A stretch of 64,000 nucleotides of DNA from Candidatus Gastranaerophilales bacterium (GTDB lineage: Bacteria > Cyanobacteriota > Vampirovibrionia > Gastranaerophilales > Gastranaerophilaceae). Below are positions 26,786 through 37,070 of this stretch, piece by piece. The stretch lies in the NCBI GenBank assembly GCA_944325065.1, contig CALUYS010000003.1:62001-126000 (forward strand). Direction: 5' to 3'. How positions within the stretch are numbered: position 1 is the first letter of the stretch; every line of letters begins with the position of its first letter. Below the pieces are notes generated by a model. It did not search any database. It was given only the letters and a program-made list of their open reading frames with translations, and was not told the origin of the DNA. The translations under genes were made by a program, and so were the position numbers.

Positions 26786-27382
26786 TTATCTTACTTTATT
26801 CTCATTGCCGTTTAATAAGCGAATAATATTTTCACGATGCAACCAAATAATATATAAAGCTCCCAATAAAGAGTATAAAATATATGCAATAGGCTGTTTA
26901 AAAAGATACATTAAAATTGGAGATATTGAAATTGCTATTATTGAACCTAAAGATACATATTTTGAAATATATGTAATAATAGACCATATTATAGCGATAA
27001 TAATCCCAACTGGAAAGCAAAGTGCTAAAATTGTTCCAACTCCTGAAGCTACTGATTTTCCACCTTTAAATCCTAAAAATAATGATTTACTATGTCCTAT
27101 TAAAACAGCTACTGCACTTATAACAGGTGCCAAACCTATTGATGAATATTTTATAATAAAATAATTTGACAGCAAAACAGGAACCGCACCTTTTATTGCA
27201 TCAAGAATCATAACTATAAAAAACCATTTTTTCCCTAAAACTCTTTTTACATTAGTTGCACCCGTAGAACCTGAGCCAATTTTACGAATATCTTCATTTT
27301 TTTTAATTTTTACAATTAAATATCCTGTTGGTATTGAACCTATTATATAAGCAATTATTGTAAATATAATTAATTTTATCAT
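26786..27382 (-). CDS. plsY: Acyl-phosphate:glycerol-3-phosphate acyltransferase
   Basis: PlsY transfers an acyl group from acyl-phosphate (made by PlsX, encoded at 39028-40101) to glycerol-3-phosphate, the first step of phospholipid synthesis. It is a 198-residue inner-membrane protein with about five helices. The three conserved loops are visible: GSIPTGYL, then GSGSTGATNVKR, then GHSKSLFLGFKGGKSVASG. The PlsX-PlsY route is the usual bacterial one. The gene is alone, with the dead thioredoxin gene upstream. Confidence 0.95.
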   Translation of the reverse strand: MIKLIIFTIIAYIIGSIPTGYLIVKIKKNEDIRKIGSGSTGATNVKRVLGKKWFFIVMILDAIKGAVPVLLSNYFIIKYSSIGLAPVISAVAVLIGHSKSLFLGFKGGKSVASGVGTILALCFPVGIIIAIIWSIITYISKYVSLGSIIAISISPILMYLFKQPIAYILYSLLGALYIIWLHRENIIRLLNGNENKVR

Positions 27383-27526
27383 TTATGACTCCAAATAATA
27401 TAAATACTACTTTTATTATTATATTACAATAATATTTTTAGAAACTACAATTTTTTAATAACAAAGTAAAGAAATCCGATTAATCAGCTGTTCTATTTAC
27501 AAATATATTATATATAAATATAGTAA

Positions 27527-27842
27527 TTATAATTTATTAATTTTATTTAACAATTGTAATTTTGTATGAAAACCTATTAATTTATTTTTTATTTTCCCAT
27601 TTTTGAATAAAATAAAAGTTGGAATTGATTTAATATTGTATTTTTTTTGCAATTTCAGGACTTTCTTCTAGGTTAACTGTATCAATTTTAAATTTACCTT
27701 CGAAATTTTTATTTAATTTGTTGATTATTGGAAGTTGTTTCTGACAAAAAACCGCACCAAGATGACCAAAGTCAACTAATGTTAATCCATTTGATTAAAA
27801 TACTTCTTTGTCAAAATTATATTTATTAATTTCAATAACCAT
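27527..27842 (-). pseudogene. Thioredoxin pseudogene
   Basis: Reverse translation from ATG at 27842 (AGGAT ribosome site) gives VIEINKYNFDKEVF, an in-frame TAA, then SNGLTLVDFGHLGAVFCQKQ and LPIINKLNKNFEGKFKIDTV. After one extra base in an A8 run (27641-27648) the frame resumes as YNIKSIPTFILFKNGKIKNK and ends normally. This is a thioredoxin fold with the cis-proline SIPTF intact. The redox site WCGPC is destroyed (GAVFC: first cysteine and tryptophan lost). Stop, frameshift and active-site loss agree on inactivation. The rest of the gap 27383-27953 shows no other gene. Confidence 0.85.
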
Positions 27843-27953
27843 ATTTTTAATCCTATATTTTTTTATATTTTTACATATTAAATTATTTTTTTAAATAGTA
27901 ATCATGGTAATTTGTATAGTGACAAAATCATTGATAATTTTTAAAATAATATT

Positions 27954-28415
27954 ATGTATAAAAGGATTCTATTGATTTTTTATATGTTAATAAATTTTTG
28001 TTATGCTAAACATCTAACAGGTGAGGTTAGTTATGAGAATCTTATAAATGAATTTATGGGAGCTTGGGAAGTGACCTCAATACAAACCTATACATCAAAT
28101 GCAGAATATGAAACTTCTATTAACCTTGATTATTGGACTTTGGAAAAAAATGAAAATAATATAATTTTAAAAAATCCTATTTCAAATGCTATGGCTTCAA
28201 TTACAATTGATGAAATAAGCAATAAAACATTGAAATTTATAAAAATTTCACAAGGAAGTTTTGAAAAAACCATCGAAACCCCAGTTATAACAATAAATGG
28301 GGACACATTTGCAGGCACAGATTCAATTTTAATTGAGAAATATAATAATCAAGGAAATTTAATAGATAAAGTTGAAATAAAATTTATAGTTTATGGAAAA
28401 AAATTAAATAACTGA
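27954..28415 (+). CDS. Small exported hypothetical protein
   Basis: A 153-residue protein with a signal peptide (RILLIFYMLINFCYA, about residues 3-17) followed by a predominantly beta protein. The mature part begins GEVSYENLINEFMGAWEVTS. A lone tryptophan after a GxW-like GAW and alternating strands suggest a lipocalin-like or other beta-barrel fold, but I do not recognise a named family. There is no lipobox: the cysteine at about 15 is within the hydrophobic core. It sits between the dead thioredoxin gene and the convergent hisF, 10 bp away. Confidence 0.7.
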   Translation: MYKRILLIFYMLINFCYAKHLTGEVSYENLINEFMGAWEVTSIQTYTSNAEYETSINLDYWTLEKNENNIILKNPISNAMASITIDEISNKTLKFIKISQGSFEKTIETPVITINGDTFAGTDSILIEKYNNQGNLIDKVEIKFIVYGKKLNN

Positions 28416-28425
28416 AAAAATATTA

Positions 28426-29184
28426 TCATAATCTTGTATTAATATTAGCCATTTTTAAATCATTTTTTAATTTAGGGATTGGCAAAGTATTGAAATGAAA
28501 TATTGATGCGGCAAGAGCAGCATCAACATTAGTTTTACTAAATATATCAATAAAATGTTGAGAATTTGCACCTGCACCACCTGAAGCTATAACAGGTATA
28601 TTTATAGAAGATGTGACAAGTTTTGTCATATTTATATCAAATCCGTTTTGAGTTCCATCAGCATCCATTGAAGTTAATAGTATTTCACCTGCTTTTAATT
28701 TTTCAACTTCTATTACCCAATCTTTTAGTTTTATACCAGTATTTTTTTTTCCAGCATTAATAAAAACATAATAATCATTATATTCATATTTAGCATCAAT
28801 AGCAACAACAATACATTGTGAACCAAAATATTTTGCTGATTGTTCAATAATTTCAGGTGTTTTAACCGCTTGAGAATTTATAGCTATTTTATCAGCACCT
28901 GCTATTAATAATGTTTTTATGTCTTCAATAGTTTTTATGCCTCCTCCAACTGTAAATGGTATAAAAACATTCTTTGCAACAGCTTCAACCATTTCTAAAG
29001 TTGTTTTTCGATTGTCATTTGTTGCAGTTATATCTAAAAATACAAGTTCATCTGCTTTTTCATCTGAATACTTTTTTGCAAGTTTTACAGGATCTCCAGC
29101 ATATTTCAAATTTTCAAAATTTATACCTTTTACTGTTTGACCATCTTTTATATCAAGACAAGGAATAATTCTTTTTGTAATCAT
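28426..29184 (-). CDS. hisF: Imidazole glycerol phosphate synthase cyclase subunit
   Basis: HisF uses ammonia from HisH to convert PRFAR to imidazole glycerol phosphate and AICAR in histidine synthesis. The start RIIPCLDIKDGQTVKG contains catalytic D11, and VAIDAKYE holds the second catalytic aspartate near 130. VGGGIKT and SGGAG are the phosphate-binding loops of the two half barrels. The length of 252 residues is normal. No other his gene is present in the window, so the pathway genes are scattered, as in cyanobacteria. The gene follows dacB by three bases. Confidence 0.97.
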   Translation of the reverse strand: MITKRIIPCLDIKDGQTVKGINFENLKYAGDPVKLAKKYSDEKADELVFLDITATNDNRKTTLEMVEAVAKNVFIPFTVGGGIKTIEDIKTLLIAGADKIAINSQAVKTPEIIEQSAKYFGSQCIVVAIDAKYEYNDYYVFINAGKKNTGIKLKDWVIEVEKLKAGEILLTSMDADGTQNGFDINMTKLVTSSINIPVIASGGAGANSQHFIDIFSKTNVDAALAASIFHFNTLPIPKLKNDLKMANINTRL

Positions 29185-29187
29185 TAT

Positions 29188-30546
29188 TTATATTTCACTC
29201 CGATAAATTGCGTATACAATTTCATCTTCAAGTTTTTTTGCTTCTTTATCATCTTCAGTATAATTTTGAACGATTATAGAAAAAGCAAGTAAGTTATTAT
29301 TTTTATCCAAAATGTACCCTGATAATGAACTTATACCAGACAAAGTACCTGTTTTGGCCCAAATATTATCCCTGATATCTATAAATCTATTTGTTAAAGT
29401 CCCTTGATTACCTTTTGCAAGATAATTACGAAAATTTAAGTTACTATTTTTTTCAAGTTGTATTAAAGCATCAGTAATAAAATCAGTTGTAATAAGATTA
29501 TTTCTTGAAATACCTGAAGCATCTTCAAGTCTTAGCTGTCTATAATTGGGATTTAAATTTAGTTTGTTTATATAAAAATCATAAAAAGCAGTTTTACCAT
29601 ATTCAAAAGTACCTAGATTTACTTTTAACTTTTCTTTCCCCAAAGTTTTAAATAAGATTTCGGTTACTAAATTATTACTATTTTTGAATACTAAAGGATA
29701 TAAATCTGAAACTGATGTTATATGGTAAGCTACTAATTTTGCATTATATGGTGTTTCTTTTATTTCATAATTATCATAATAATCAATATTTTCTTTTTTT
29801 AATAAACCATCAAGTTTAGCAATAAAATTTCGTTTCGGGTTTAATACTGGTATTTTTATATTTTGATTATTTTTTATTATGCCTTCAAATGTTATAAAAT
29901 CATCATTATATAAATTGCTTCGATAAAAACTAAAGTTATCATTTATACCTGTTTTTAAATTATTAATAAAGTTTATTTTATATGAATCTTCATATAAGAT
30001 GTTAGGTTTTTGAGAATTTTGATTACAAATTATTTTAATATTTACACAGTTTCCATCAATATTATAAGAGCTTATATATGGGGTAGAATAATTAGTATTA
30101 TCATCACTCATCCAGCCTATTCCATACGTTTTGTCATCAAGTGCATTTGAAGTGTCAATATAGATTTTTTTCGGATTTTTAGCACCTGATTTTTTTGCTT
30201 GTCTGATTAAACTTATTAAATCATCAGTTGTAAAAACAGGGTCACCTGACAATTTTATATACCAATTATTATCTTGGTCGATAAGAATTTGGGTTTTATA
30301 TTCATAATTATCTTTTAAAATATCAATTACACTTCCTATCGTAAGCAATTTTAAAGTTGAAGCAGGAATAAGCATTTTTGCATCATTGATTTTATAAAGT
30401 GTGTTTTCATTCTGTACATCTTTAACAGAAACAGCAATAGTTGCCGTGTTAAACAGTTGATTGGAGCTAATGATTTTATTAATTGATGCAAATGATAAAT
30501 TTGAATTAATAAAAAATACTAAAATTAAAATTATTATTTTTTTCAT
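29188..30546 (-). CDS. dacB: D-alanyl-D-alanine carboxypeptidase/endopeptidase (PBP4 family)
   Basis: A periplasmic class C penicillin-binding protein that trims or cuts peptidoglycan cross-links. A signal peptide covers about residues 1-20. The nucleophile box is PASTLKLL with S63 and K66. The second box is DASGISRNN (about 342-350) and the third KTG (398-400, WAKTGTLSG). Length (452 residues) matches DacB, including the inserted domain between the first two boxes. It is followed by hisF with a three-base gap, an unusual pairing that probably reflects only shared transcription. Confidence 0.95.
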   Translation of the reverse strand: MKKIIILILVFFINSNLSFASINKIISSNQLFNTATIAVSVKDVQNENTLYKINDAKMLIPASTLKLLTIGSVIDILKDNYEYKTQILIDQDNNWYIKLSGDPVFTTDDLISLIRQAKKSGAKNPKKIYIDTSNALDDKTYGIGWMSDDNTNYSTPYISSYNIDGNCVNIKIICNQNSQKPNILYEDSYKINFINNLKTGINDNFSFYRSNLYNDDFITFEGIIKNNQNIKIPVLNPKRNFIAKLDGLLKKENIDYYDNYEIKETPYNAKLVAYHITSVSDLYPLVFKNSNNLVTEILFKTLGKEKLKVNLGTFEYGKTAFYDFYINKLNLNPNYRQLRLEDASGISRNNLITTDFITDALIQLEKNSNLNFRNYLAKGNQGTLTNRFIDIRDNIWAKTGTLSGISSLSGYILDKNNNLLAFSIIVQNYTEDDKEAKKLEDEIVYAIYRSEI

Positions 30547-30697
30547 ATCTATTAAATTTTCCTTTTTTTCGTTATTATAAAATAAATTATAACCTGATTA
30601 TTTATAATATGTAAATAAAATATCTTAATAAAAATTTAATTTGACGTCAAAATTTTATAATAATAAAATAAATATAAGGTTAAATAATGGAGAGAAA

Positions 30698-31699
30698 ATG
30701 CAAAATCAAAAAATTGGTATAATAGGTGCTGGATTATGGGGTCGAAATATTATTCGAAATTTTTATAATTTGGGATATCTTCATACAGTTTGTGATATTG
30801 ATGAAGAAAATTTAAAGAATGTTTTAAGTGAATATAGCAATATAAATATAACAAAGGATTATGAAGAAATATTAAATAATCCGGAGATAAAAGGTGTCGT
30901 TGTTGTAACTCCAAGTCATACACATTATAAAATAGTTAGAGAACTTTTAGAGCATGGTAAAAATGTTTATGTGGAAAAGCCAATATCAACTGTAGCAAAT
31001 GAAGCATTATATTTAAGGAATTTGGCAGATAGCAAAGGTCTTGTTTTAATGGTAGGTCATTTGCTTTTGTATCACCCTGTTGTAAATCGTTTAAAAATGT
31101 TGATTGAAGAAAATGTTTTGGGAGATGTAAGATATGTTCAAAGTGATAGATTAAATATAAACTATTTCAAAAATGATAGAAGTGTAATGTGGGATTTAGC
31201 GCCGCATGATGTTTCAATGATAAGTTACATTATTAATAAAAAACCCGAAAAAATTATATCAGCTGTGGGAGCTTCATCAAGTGGAAATGATATAATGGAT
31301 ATAACTCATATAACAATAGAGTTTGAAGGCGGTATAATAGGGCATATTTCAGATAGTTGGATACATCCTCAAAAAAGAGTTAATTTACTTGTAAGAGGTA
31401 CGAAAGCTACTGCTATTTTTGATGACACAATATTGGATAGTAAATTGAGAATATTTGATAATGTAACTCCAAATAACAATCAAGTTATATCATTAGATTA
31501 TATTGAGATAGAACCTTTAAAACTAGAGTGTCAACATTTTGTAACCTGTATTGAAAATAAAACAAAAGCAAGAAGTGATGGTGAAAATGGTTATGAAGTT
31601 GTTAAGGTACTTGAAGATGCAGAAAAATTAATGCTTGGTGAAACAAAAATGAAAGAGCTTGATAATTTAAATTATGTTTCATCTCGTTCTAAACGATAA
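30698..31699 (+). CDS. Gfo/Idh/MocA-family oxidoreductase
   Basis: A 333-residue NAD(P)-dependent oxidoreductase. The Rossmann motif is KIGIIGAGLWGRN (residues 5-17). NVYVEKPIS contains the family lysine, and WDLAPHDVS the conserved histidine region. Family members act on sugars, inositols or nucleotide sugars, and the closest look is to WlbA-like sugar dehydrogenases. The ATG at 30698 is chosen because GGAGAG lies a few bases before it and the Rossmann strand begins at once; the frame extends to 30641 without support. It is followed by pgsA after 30 bp. The substrate is unknown. Confidence 0.88.
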   Translation: MQNQKIGIIGAGLWGRNIIRNFYNLGYLHTVCDIDEENLKNVLSEYSNINITKDYEEILNNPEIKGVVVVTPSHTHYKIVRELLEHGKNVYVEKPISTVANEALYLRNLADSKGLVLMVGHLLLYHPVVNRLKMLIEENVLGDVRYVQSDRLNINYFKNDRSVMWDLAPHDVSMISYIINKKPEKIISAVGASSSGNDIMDITHITIEFEGGIIGHISDSWIHPQKRVNLLVRGTKATAIFDDTILDSKLRIFDNVTPNNNQVISLDYIEIEPLKLECQHFVTCIENKTKARSDGENGYEVVKVLEDAEKLMLGETKMKELDNLNYVSSRSKR

Positions 31700-31729
31700 A
31701 TAATATTAAAAAGAAAAGAGACATTTAAT

Positions 31730-32323
31730 ATGGCTAATATAATTACAATTTCACGAATATTTATAGCTTTAATAGCGATTATATTGTTATTTTTTGTTAA
31801 TATTAAAACGTACATACTTGCCTTTATTTTAACAACTATAGCAATATGGTTTGATGGGCTTGATGGTTATGTAGCAAGAAAATTTAACGAATCTTCAAAA
31901 TTTGGTGCAATGCTTGATATACTTGGTGATAGAATAGTTGAAAATATTTATTGGATATCATTTGTTGCCCTTAGTTGGTTGAATGTAGCTTTTCCTCTCA
32001 TAGTTGTAATACGAGGTATAATAACAGATGGTGTAAGAAGTCTTGCTTTTGAAAAAGGATATACAGCATTTGGAGCAACAACAATGATGAAATCAAAAAT
32101 AGGCAAATTTATCGTTGCTTCAAATTTTAGTAGATTTACTTATGCTGTTACAAAAGCTTTGACATTTGGTCTTATGATTCTTGCACATTTACCTGTTGAT
32201 TATAAATATAAAACAATTATTTCGATTGTAGCATATAGTTGTGCTTATATATCGCTTATTTTTTGTGTAATTCGAGGTTTGCCAGTATTAATAGAAAGTA
32301 AGAGATTTTTTAAAAATAGTTAG
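31730..32323 (+). CDS. pgsA: CDP-alcohol phosphatidyltransferase, PgsA type
   Basis: A 197-residue membrane enzyme, probably CDP-diacylglycerol-glycerol-3-phosphate 3-phosphatidyltransferase. The full family motif DG-x2-AR-x8-G-x3-D-x3-D is present (DGYVARKFNESSKFGAMLD then ILGD). About six hydrophobic segments are seen. Product specificity between PgsA and close relatives is not certain from the motif alone. It would make phosphatidylglycerophosphate, the substrate that a YqeG-type phosphatase could then act on. The stop overlaps a promoter for atpD. Confidence 0.88.
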   Translation: MANIITISRIFIALIAIILLFFVNIKTYILAFILTTIAIWFDGLDGYVARKFNESSKFGAMLDILGDRIVENIYWISFVALSWLNVAFPLIVVIRGIITDGVRSLAFEKGYTAFGATTMMKSKIGKFIVASNFSRFTYAVTKALTFGLMILAHLPVDYKYKTIISIVAYSCAYISLIFCVIRGLPVLIESKRFFKNS

Positions 32324-32349
32324 ACATAATTTATAAAATTTAGTATAAT
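32320..32349 (+). promoter_or_regulatory. Sigma-70-type promoter for atpD-atpC
   Basis: TTAGAC (32320-32325) and a consensus TATAAT (32344-32349) are separated by 18 bp. The expected start of transcription gives a leader of about 30 bases before the atpD ATG. The -35 box overlaps the stop codon of the preceding gene. Confidence 0.5.
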
Positions 32350-32379
32350 AAGTTATAAATATTATGAGTAAGGATATAA

Positions 32380-33801
<1,422 letters not shown>

Positions 33802-33816
33802 AGAGAAGATTTTACT

Positions 33817-34230
33817 ATGACAATTAATGATAAAATACATTTTAAAGTAATTACCCATGAACAAGTTGTATTTGATGATTATGTAAATGAAATATATTCA
33901 AAAGGAATTGACGGAGATTTCGGTGTATTATACAATCATATTCCTTTTATGACTGCACTTGATATTGGAGTTACTAAAATTATCAAAGATGGTAATGATG
34001 ATTATATAGCAACAATTGGCGGGACTTTTCAAATTAACGACAATGTTGCGGTTATTTTAACAGATGAAGCTCAATTAGGTTCAGATATTGATGTTGTTCG
34101 AGCTAAAAATGCTCAAGAGCGTGCTTTAATGCGTTTAAATCAATCAAAACCAGATACTGATATAGTACGGGCTGAAATTGCACTTGCAAAAGCTATGGCA
34201 CGTTTAAAAGCTAGTGCAAAATATCATTAA
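33817..34230 (+). CDS. atpC: F1F0 ATP synthase subunit epsilon
   Basis: A 137-residue epsilon subunit with the N-terminal beta-sandwich (KVITHEQVVFDDYVNEI, then GDFGVLYNHIPFMTAL, the standard GxxGILPxHxP region) and a C-terminal helical hairpin with the RALMRL and KAMARLKAS segments. It couples catalysis to the rotor and can inhibit ATP hydrolysis. It ends the two-gene operon, and a perfect hairpin lies about 340 bp downstream. Confidence 0.96.
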   Translation: MTINDKIHFKVITHEQVVFDDYVNEIYSKGIDGDFGVLYNHIPFMTALDIGVTKIIKDGNDDYIATIGGTFQINDNVAVILTDEAQLGSDIDVVRAKNAQERALMRLNQSKPDTDIVRAEIALAKAMARLKASAKYH

Positions 34231-34572
34231 TAGTGTTGTGTTTTCGTGTGATGGAAGTTTTCTAATCTTTCATCCATTGTGTGTATAAATAAAAAATCTT
34301 ATTTGAACTTTGTATAACTAGCATATGGAAATTAGTGTGGTTGTATAAAGAACAAAATTTAGTATTTTGTTATATTAGCTTTTTTATTAATTCTAATATA
34401 ATCTTTCTATCTTTGGTTAATGTTTTGTATATGACTCTGTAAATGACTGTCATATGAAAACCTAATAAAATGAACTAAAAGTTAAAGAGGGGGGGGAAAA
34501 AAATATACATATATACATGAACTGATAATCTCTAATTGTGATAAATAAAGTTAATAATATATTAGCCATATT
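34231..34572. other. Non-coding gap after atpC
   Basis: No gene found on either strand. It holds an imperfect hairpin (about 34248-34272) soon after the atpC stop, which may be its first terminator. It also has a run of eight G (34489-34496) followed directly by an A tract. No similarity to the IS30 relics was seen. Confidence 0.5.
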
Positions 34573-34617
34573 AAACAAAACAGATTTTATTTAAAAAAAA
34601 TAAAATCTGTTTTGTTT
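34573..34617. terminator. Perfect 20-bp hairpin between convergent atpC and fabF
   Basis: Arms 34573-34592 and 34598-34617 are exact complements with a five-A loop, flanked by A and T tracts. The nearest gene is fabF on the reverse strand, ending at 34639. The symmetric stem could stop transcription from both sides. Confidence 0.85.
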
Positions 34618-34638
34618 ATAAATATTTATAAAGTCAAA

Positions 34639-35889
34639 TTAATTTTTATAACGTTTAAAAACTAAAGTAGCATTATGTCCACCAAAACCAAAAGAATTAG
34701 TAATAGCAACGTCAACGTTTGTTTGAATTGCTTTATGAGGAACATAATTTAAATTAGCTACTTTTTCATCTTGGTTGTCTAAATTGATAGTTGGAGGAAC
34801 TATATTATTTAAAATAGCTTTAATACAAGCAATAGATTCTATAGCACCAGAAGCACCAAGAGCATGTCCTGTCATAGATTTTGTAGAACTTACTTTTAAG
34901 TTTTGATTACTATTCAAATCTCCAAAAACAGAAGCAATTGCATGTGATTCAGCAATATCGCCAAGCCCTGTACTTGTTCCATGAGCATTTACATAATCTA
35001 CATTTTCAGCTAGCAAATTTGCATCAAGAAGAGCATTTTCCATAGCTTTTCTAGCACCATTACCTTCAGGATCTGGAGCTACGATATCATAAGCATCAGC
35101 TGTTTGACCATACCCAACAATTTCAGCATATATTTTAGCACCACGTTTTTTAGCATGTTCTAGTTCTTCTAGAACCAAAACACCAGCTCCTTCTGTCATT
35201 ACAAACCCATCTCTATCGATATCATAAGGCCTTGAAGCTTTCTCAGGTTCATCATTACGTTTAGATAATGTTCTTGCACTTGTAAATCCGCCAATACCTA
35301 TGTCACATATAGCAGCTTCAGCACCACCTGATATTATTACATCAGCATCACCCCATTGAATTGAGCGGAATGCATCACCAATTGAATGAGCTGAAGTGGC
35401 ACAGGCTGTAACTACACTTTTATTTAAACCTTTAGCACCATATTTTATAGAAATTTTGCCTGCTCCCATATTGACTATAATCATTGGCACAGTAAAAGGA
35501 GAGCATTTAGTTGGTTTTTTTTCAAGCATAATTCTATGTTGAGTTTCAATTGTATGAAATCCACCTGCTGCTGAACCAAATATTACACCAAAGCGATATG
35601 GGTCGACATTAGCATTTTCAAGATTTGCATCTTTATATGCTTCATCAGCCGCTATCAAAGCCCAGTAATTATATCTATCAAGGCGTTTTTGTTCTTTAGG
35701 CTCGATATAATTGTCTACGTTTACATTTTTAATTTGACCACCTATTAAAACAGTATGTAAATTTGGATCTAAATCCAATTTACTAATACAACTTTTGCCT
35801 TCTTTTAAATTTTCCCATAATCTATCAACTCCAACACCATATGGAGTTACTGTTCCCATGCCTGTTATGACAACTCTTCTTTTAGTCAT
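34639..35889 (-). CDS. fabF: Beta-ketoacyl-ACP synthase II
   Basis: It elongates acyl-ACP by condensation with malonyl-ACP. The catalytic triad is clear: C163 in VTACATSAH, the first histidine in NAHGTSTGLGD and the second in SMTGHALGASGA. Length 416 is typical. AAAGGGA precedes the ATG. It is the last gene of the reverse fatty-acid cluster, separated from acpP by about 95 bp, and a strong hairpin follows its stop. Confidence 0.97.
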   Translation of the reverse strand: MTKRRVVITGMGTVTPYGVGVDRLWENLKEGKSCISKLDLDPNLHTVLIGGQIKNVNVDNYIEPKEQKRLDRYNYWALIAADEAYKDANLENANVDPYRFGVIFGSAAGGFHTIETQHRIMLEKKPTKCSPFTVPMIIVNMGAGKISIKYGAKGLNKSVVTACATSAHSIGDAFRSIQWGDADVIISGGAEAAICDIGIGGFTSARTLSKRNDEPEKASRPYDIDRDGFVMTEGAGVLVLEELEHAKKRGAKIYAEIVGYGQTADAYDIVAPDPEGNGARKAMENALLDANLLAENVDYVNAHGTSTGLGDIAESHAIASVFGDLNSNQNLKVSSTKSMTGHALGASGAIESIACIKAILNNIVPPTINLDNQDEKVANLNYVPHKAIQTNVDVAITNSFGFGGHNATLVFKRYKN

Positions 35890-35983
35890 TTGTATCCCTT
35901 TTTACTCTATTTTTAAAATAGAGGTAACTTACGAGTTTATGTTCTATTCTCAAATAAATTACCTCCAAAATTTTGAGCTATTA

Positions 35984-36217
35984 TTATAAATTAGCTTCAA
36001 TATAATTTACAGCATCTTTTACGGTAGCAATTTTTTCAGCTTCTTCATCAGGGATTTCAGTACCAAATTCTTCTTCAAAAGCCATAACTAACTCAACTGT
36101 ATCTAAAGAATCAGCACCTAAATCAGCTGTAAAACTTGCGTTTTCTGTAACTAATGCTTCATCTACACTTAATTGTTCAACAACAACTTTTTTTACTCTC
36201 TCAAAAACTGTACTCAT
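35984..36217 (-). CDS. acpP: Acyl carrier protein
   Basis: A 77-residue acidic four-helix protein that carries growing acyl chains on 4'-phosphopantetheine. The attachment serine is S37 in [10 protein letters not shown]. The end, [16 protein letters not shown], is typical. It lies between fabG and fabF, with about 105 bp before it that may hold its own promoter, as expected for a very abundant protein. Confidence 0.97.
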   Translation of the reverse strand: MSTVFERVKKVVVEQLSVDEALVTENASFTADLGADSLDTVELVMAFEEEFGTEIPDEEAEKIATVKDAVNYIEANL

Positions 36218-36322
36218 TTTTTTTTCCTCATTTTTTATTAATTAACTAATTACTCACATGTTTTATTATACTATTTAAAGATTTTTTTGCAAAATATTAT
36301 TTTATAAAACTTATTGATATAA

Positions 36323-37060
36323 TTATATAACAAGTCCTCCATCAACACATAAAACTTGACCTGTAATATATGGTGCATCTACAATTAAAAATTTAGCTGT
36401 TTTCGCAATATCAGAGGCTTCTCCAAGTCTTTTTAACGGTATTGCCTCAACAATTTTACTTGTTTCCAAATCTTTTGTCATATCAGTTTGTATAAATCCT
36501 GGAGCTATAGCATTGACTCTAATGTTACGTGATGCTACTTCCTTTGCCAATGATTTTGTAAAACCAATTACGCCTGCTTTTGCTGCTGAGTAATTTGTTT
36601 GACCAGCATTTCCATATATACCTACAATTGATGACATATTTATTATAACTCCCTGCCTTTTTTTCATCATAGCTTTTATAATTGGCTGTGTCATATAAAA
36701 CATAGAATTTAAATTTGTATTTATAACATTATCCCAAGCATCATTTGTCAATCTAAGCATCAAGTTATCTCGAGTAATACCTGCATTATTAATTAGAGCA
36801 TCAATTTTACCATGTTTTTCTAAAATTTTTGTTATGTTTTCTTTACATTCATCACTATTTGACACATCAAATTTGTATGCTTCTGCATCAACATTTAATG
36901 TTTTTATTTCACTTATAGTTTTATTTGCAGCATCGTCATTTCCTGCATATGTTATAACAATATCATATCCAACTTTTGCAAGTTCTAACGCACATTCTTT
37001 ACCTATACCTCGAGAACCACCAGTGACAACTGCAAGTTTTTTTTCATTATAATCTATCAT
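36323..37060 (-). CDS. fabG: 3-oxoacyl-ACP reductase
   Basis: An NADPH-dependent short-chain dehydrogenase that reduces 3-ketoacyl-ACP. The cofactor motif is TGGSRGIG (13-20), the structural motif NNAG, and the active-site YSAAKAG with catalytic Tyr and Lys. Length 245 is normal, and the end GQVLCVDGGLVI is typical. GGAG before the ATG supports the start. It lies 10 bp after fabD. Confidence 0.96.
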   Translation of the reverse strand: MIDYNEKKLAVVTGGSRGIGKECALELAKVGYDIVITYAGNDDAANKTISEIKTLNVDAEAYKFDVSNSDECKENITKILEKHGKIDALINNAGITRDNLMLRLTNDAWDNVINTNLNSMFYMTQPIIKAMMKKRQGVIINMSSIVGIYGNAGQTNYSAAKAGVIGFTKSLAKEVASRNIRVNAIAPGFIQTDMTKDLETSKIVEAIPLKRLGEASDIAKTAKFLIVDAPYITGQVLCVDGGLVI

Positions 37061-37070
37061 TTTAACTCCT

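Noticed and set aside
34231-34638. Structured RNA or riboswitch in the gap after atpC
   Set aside because: Apart from hairpins and a G8 run no conserved RNA motif could be recognised, and the downstream gene is on the opposite strand.
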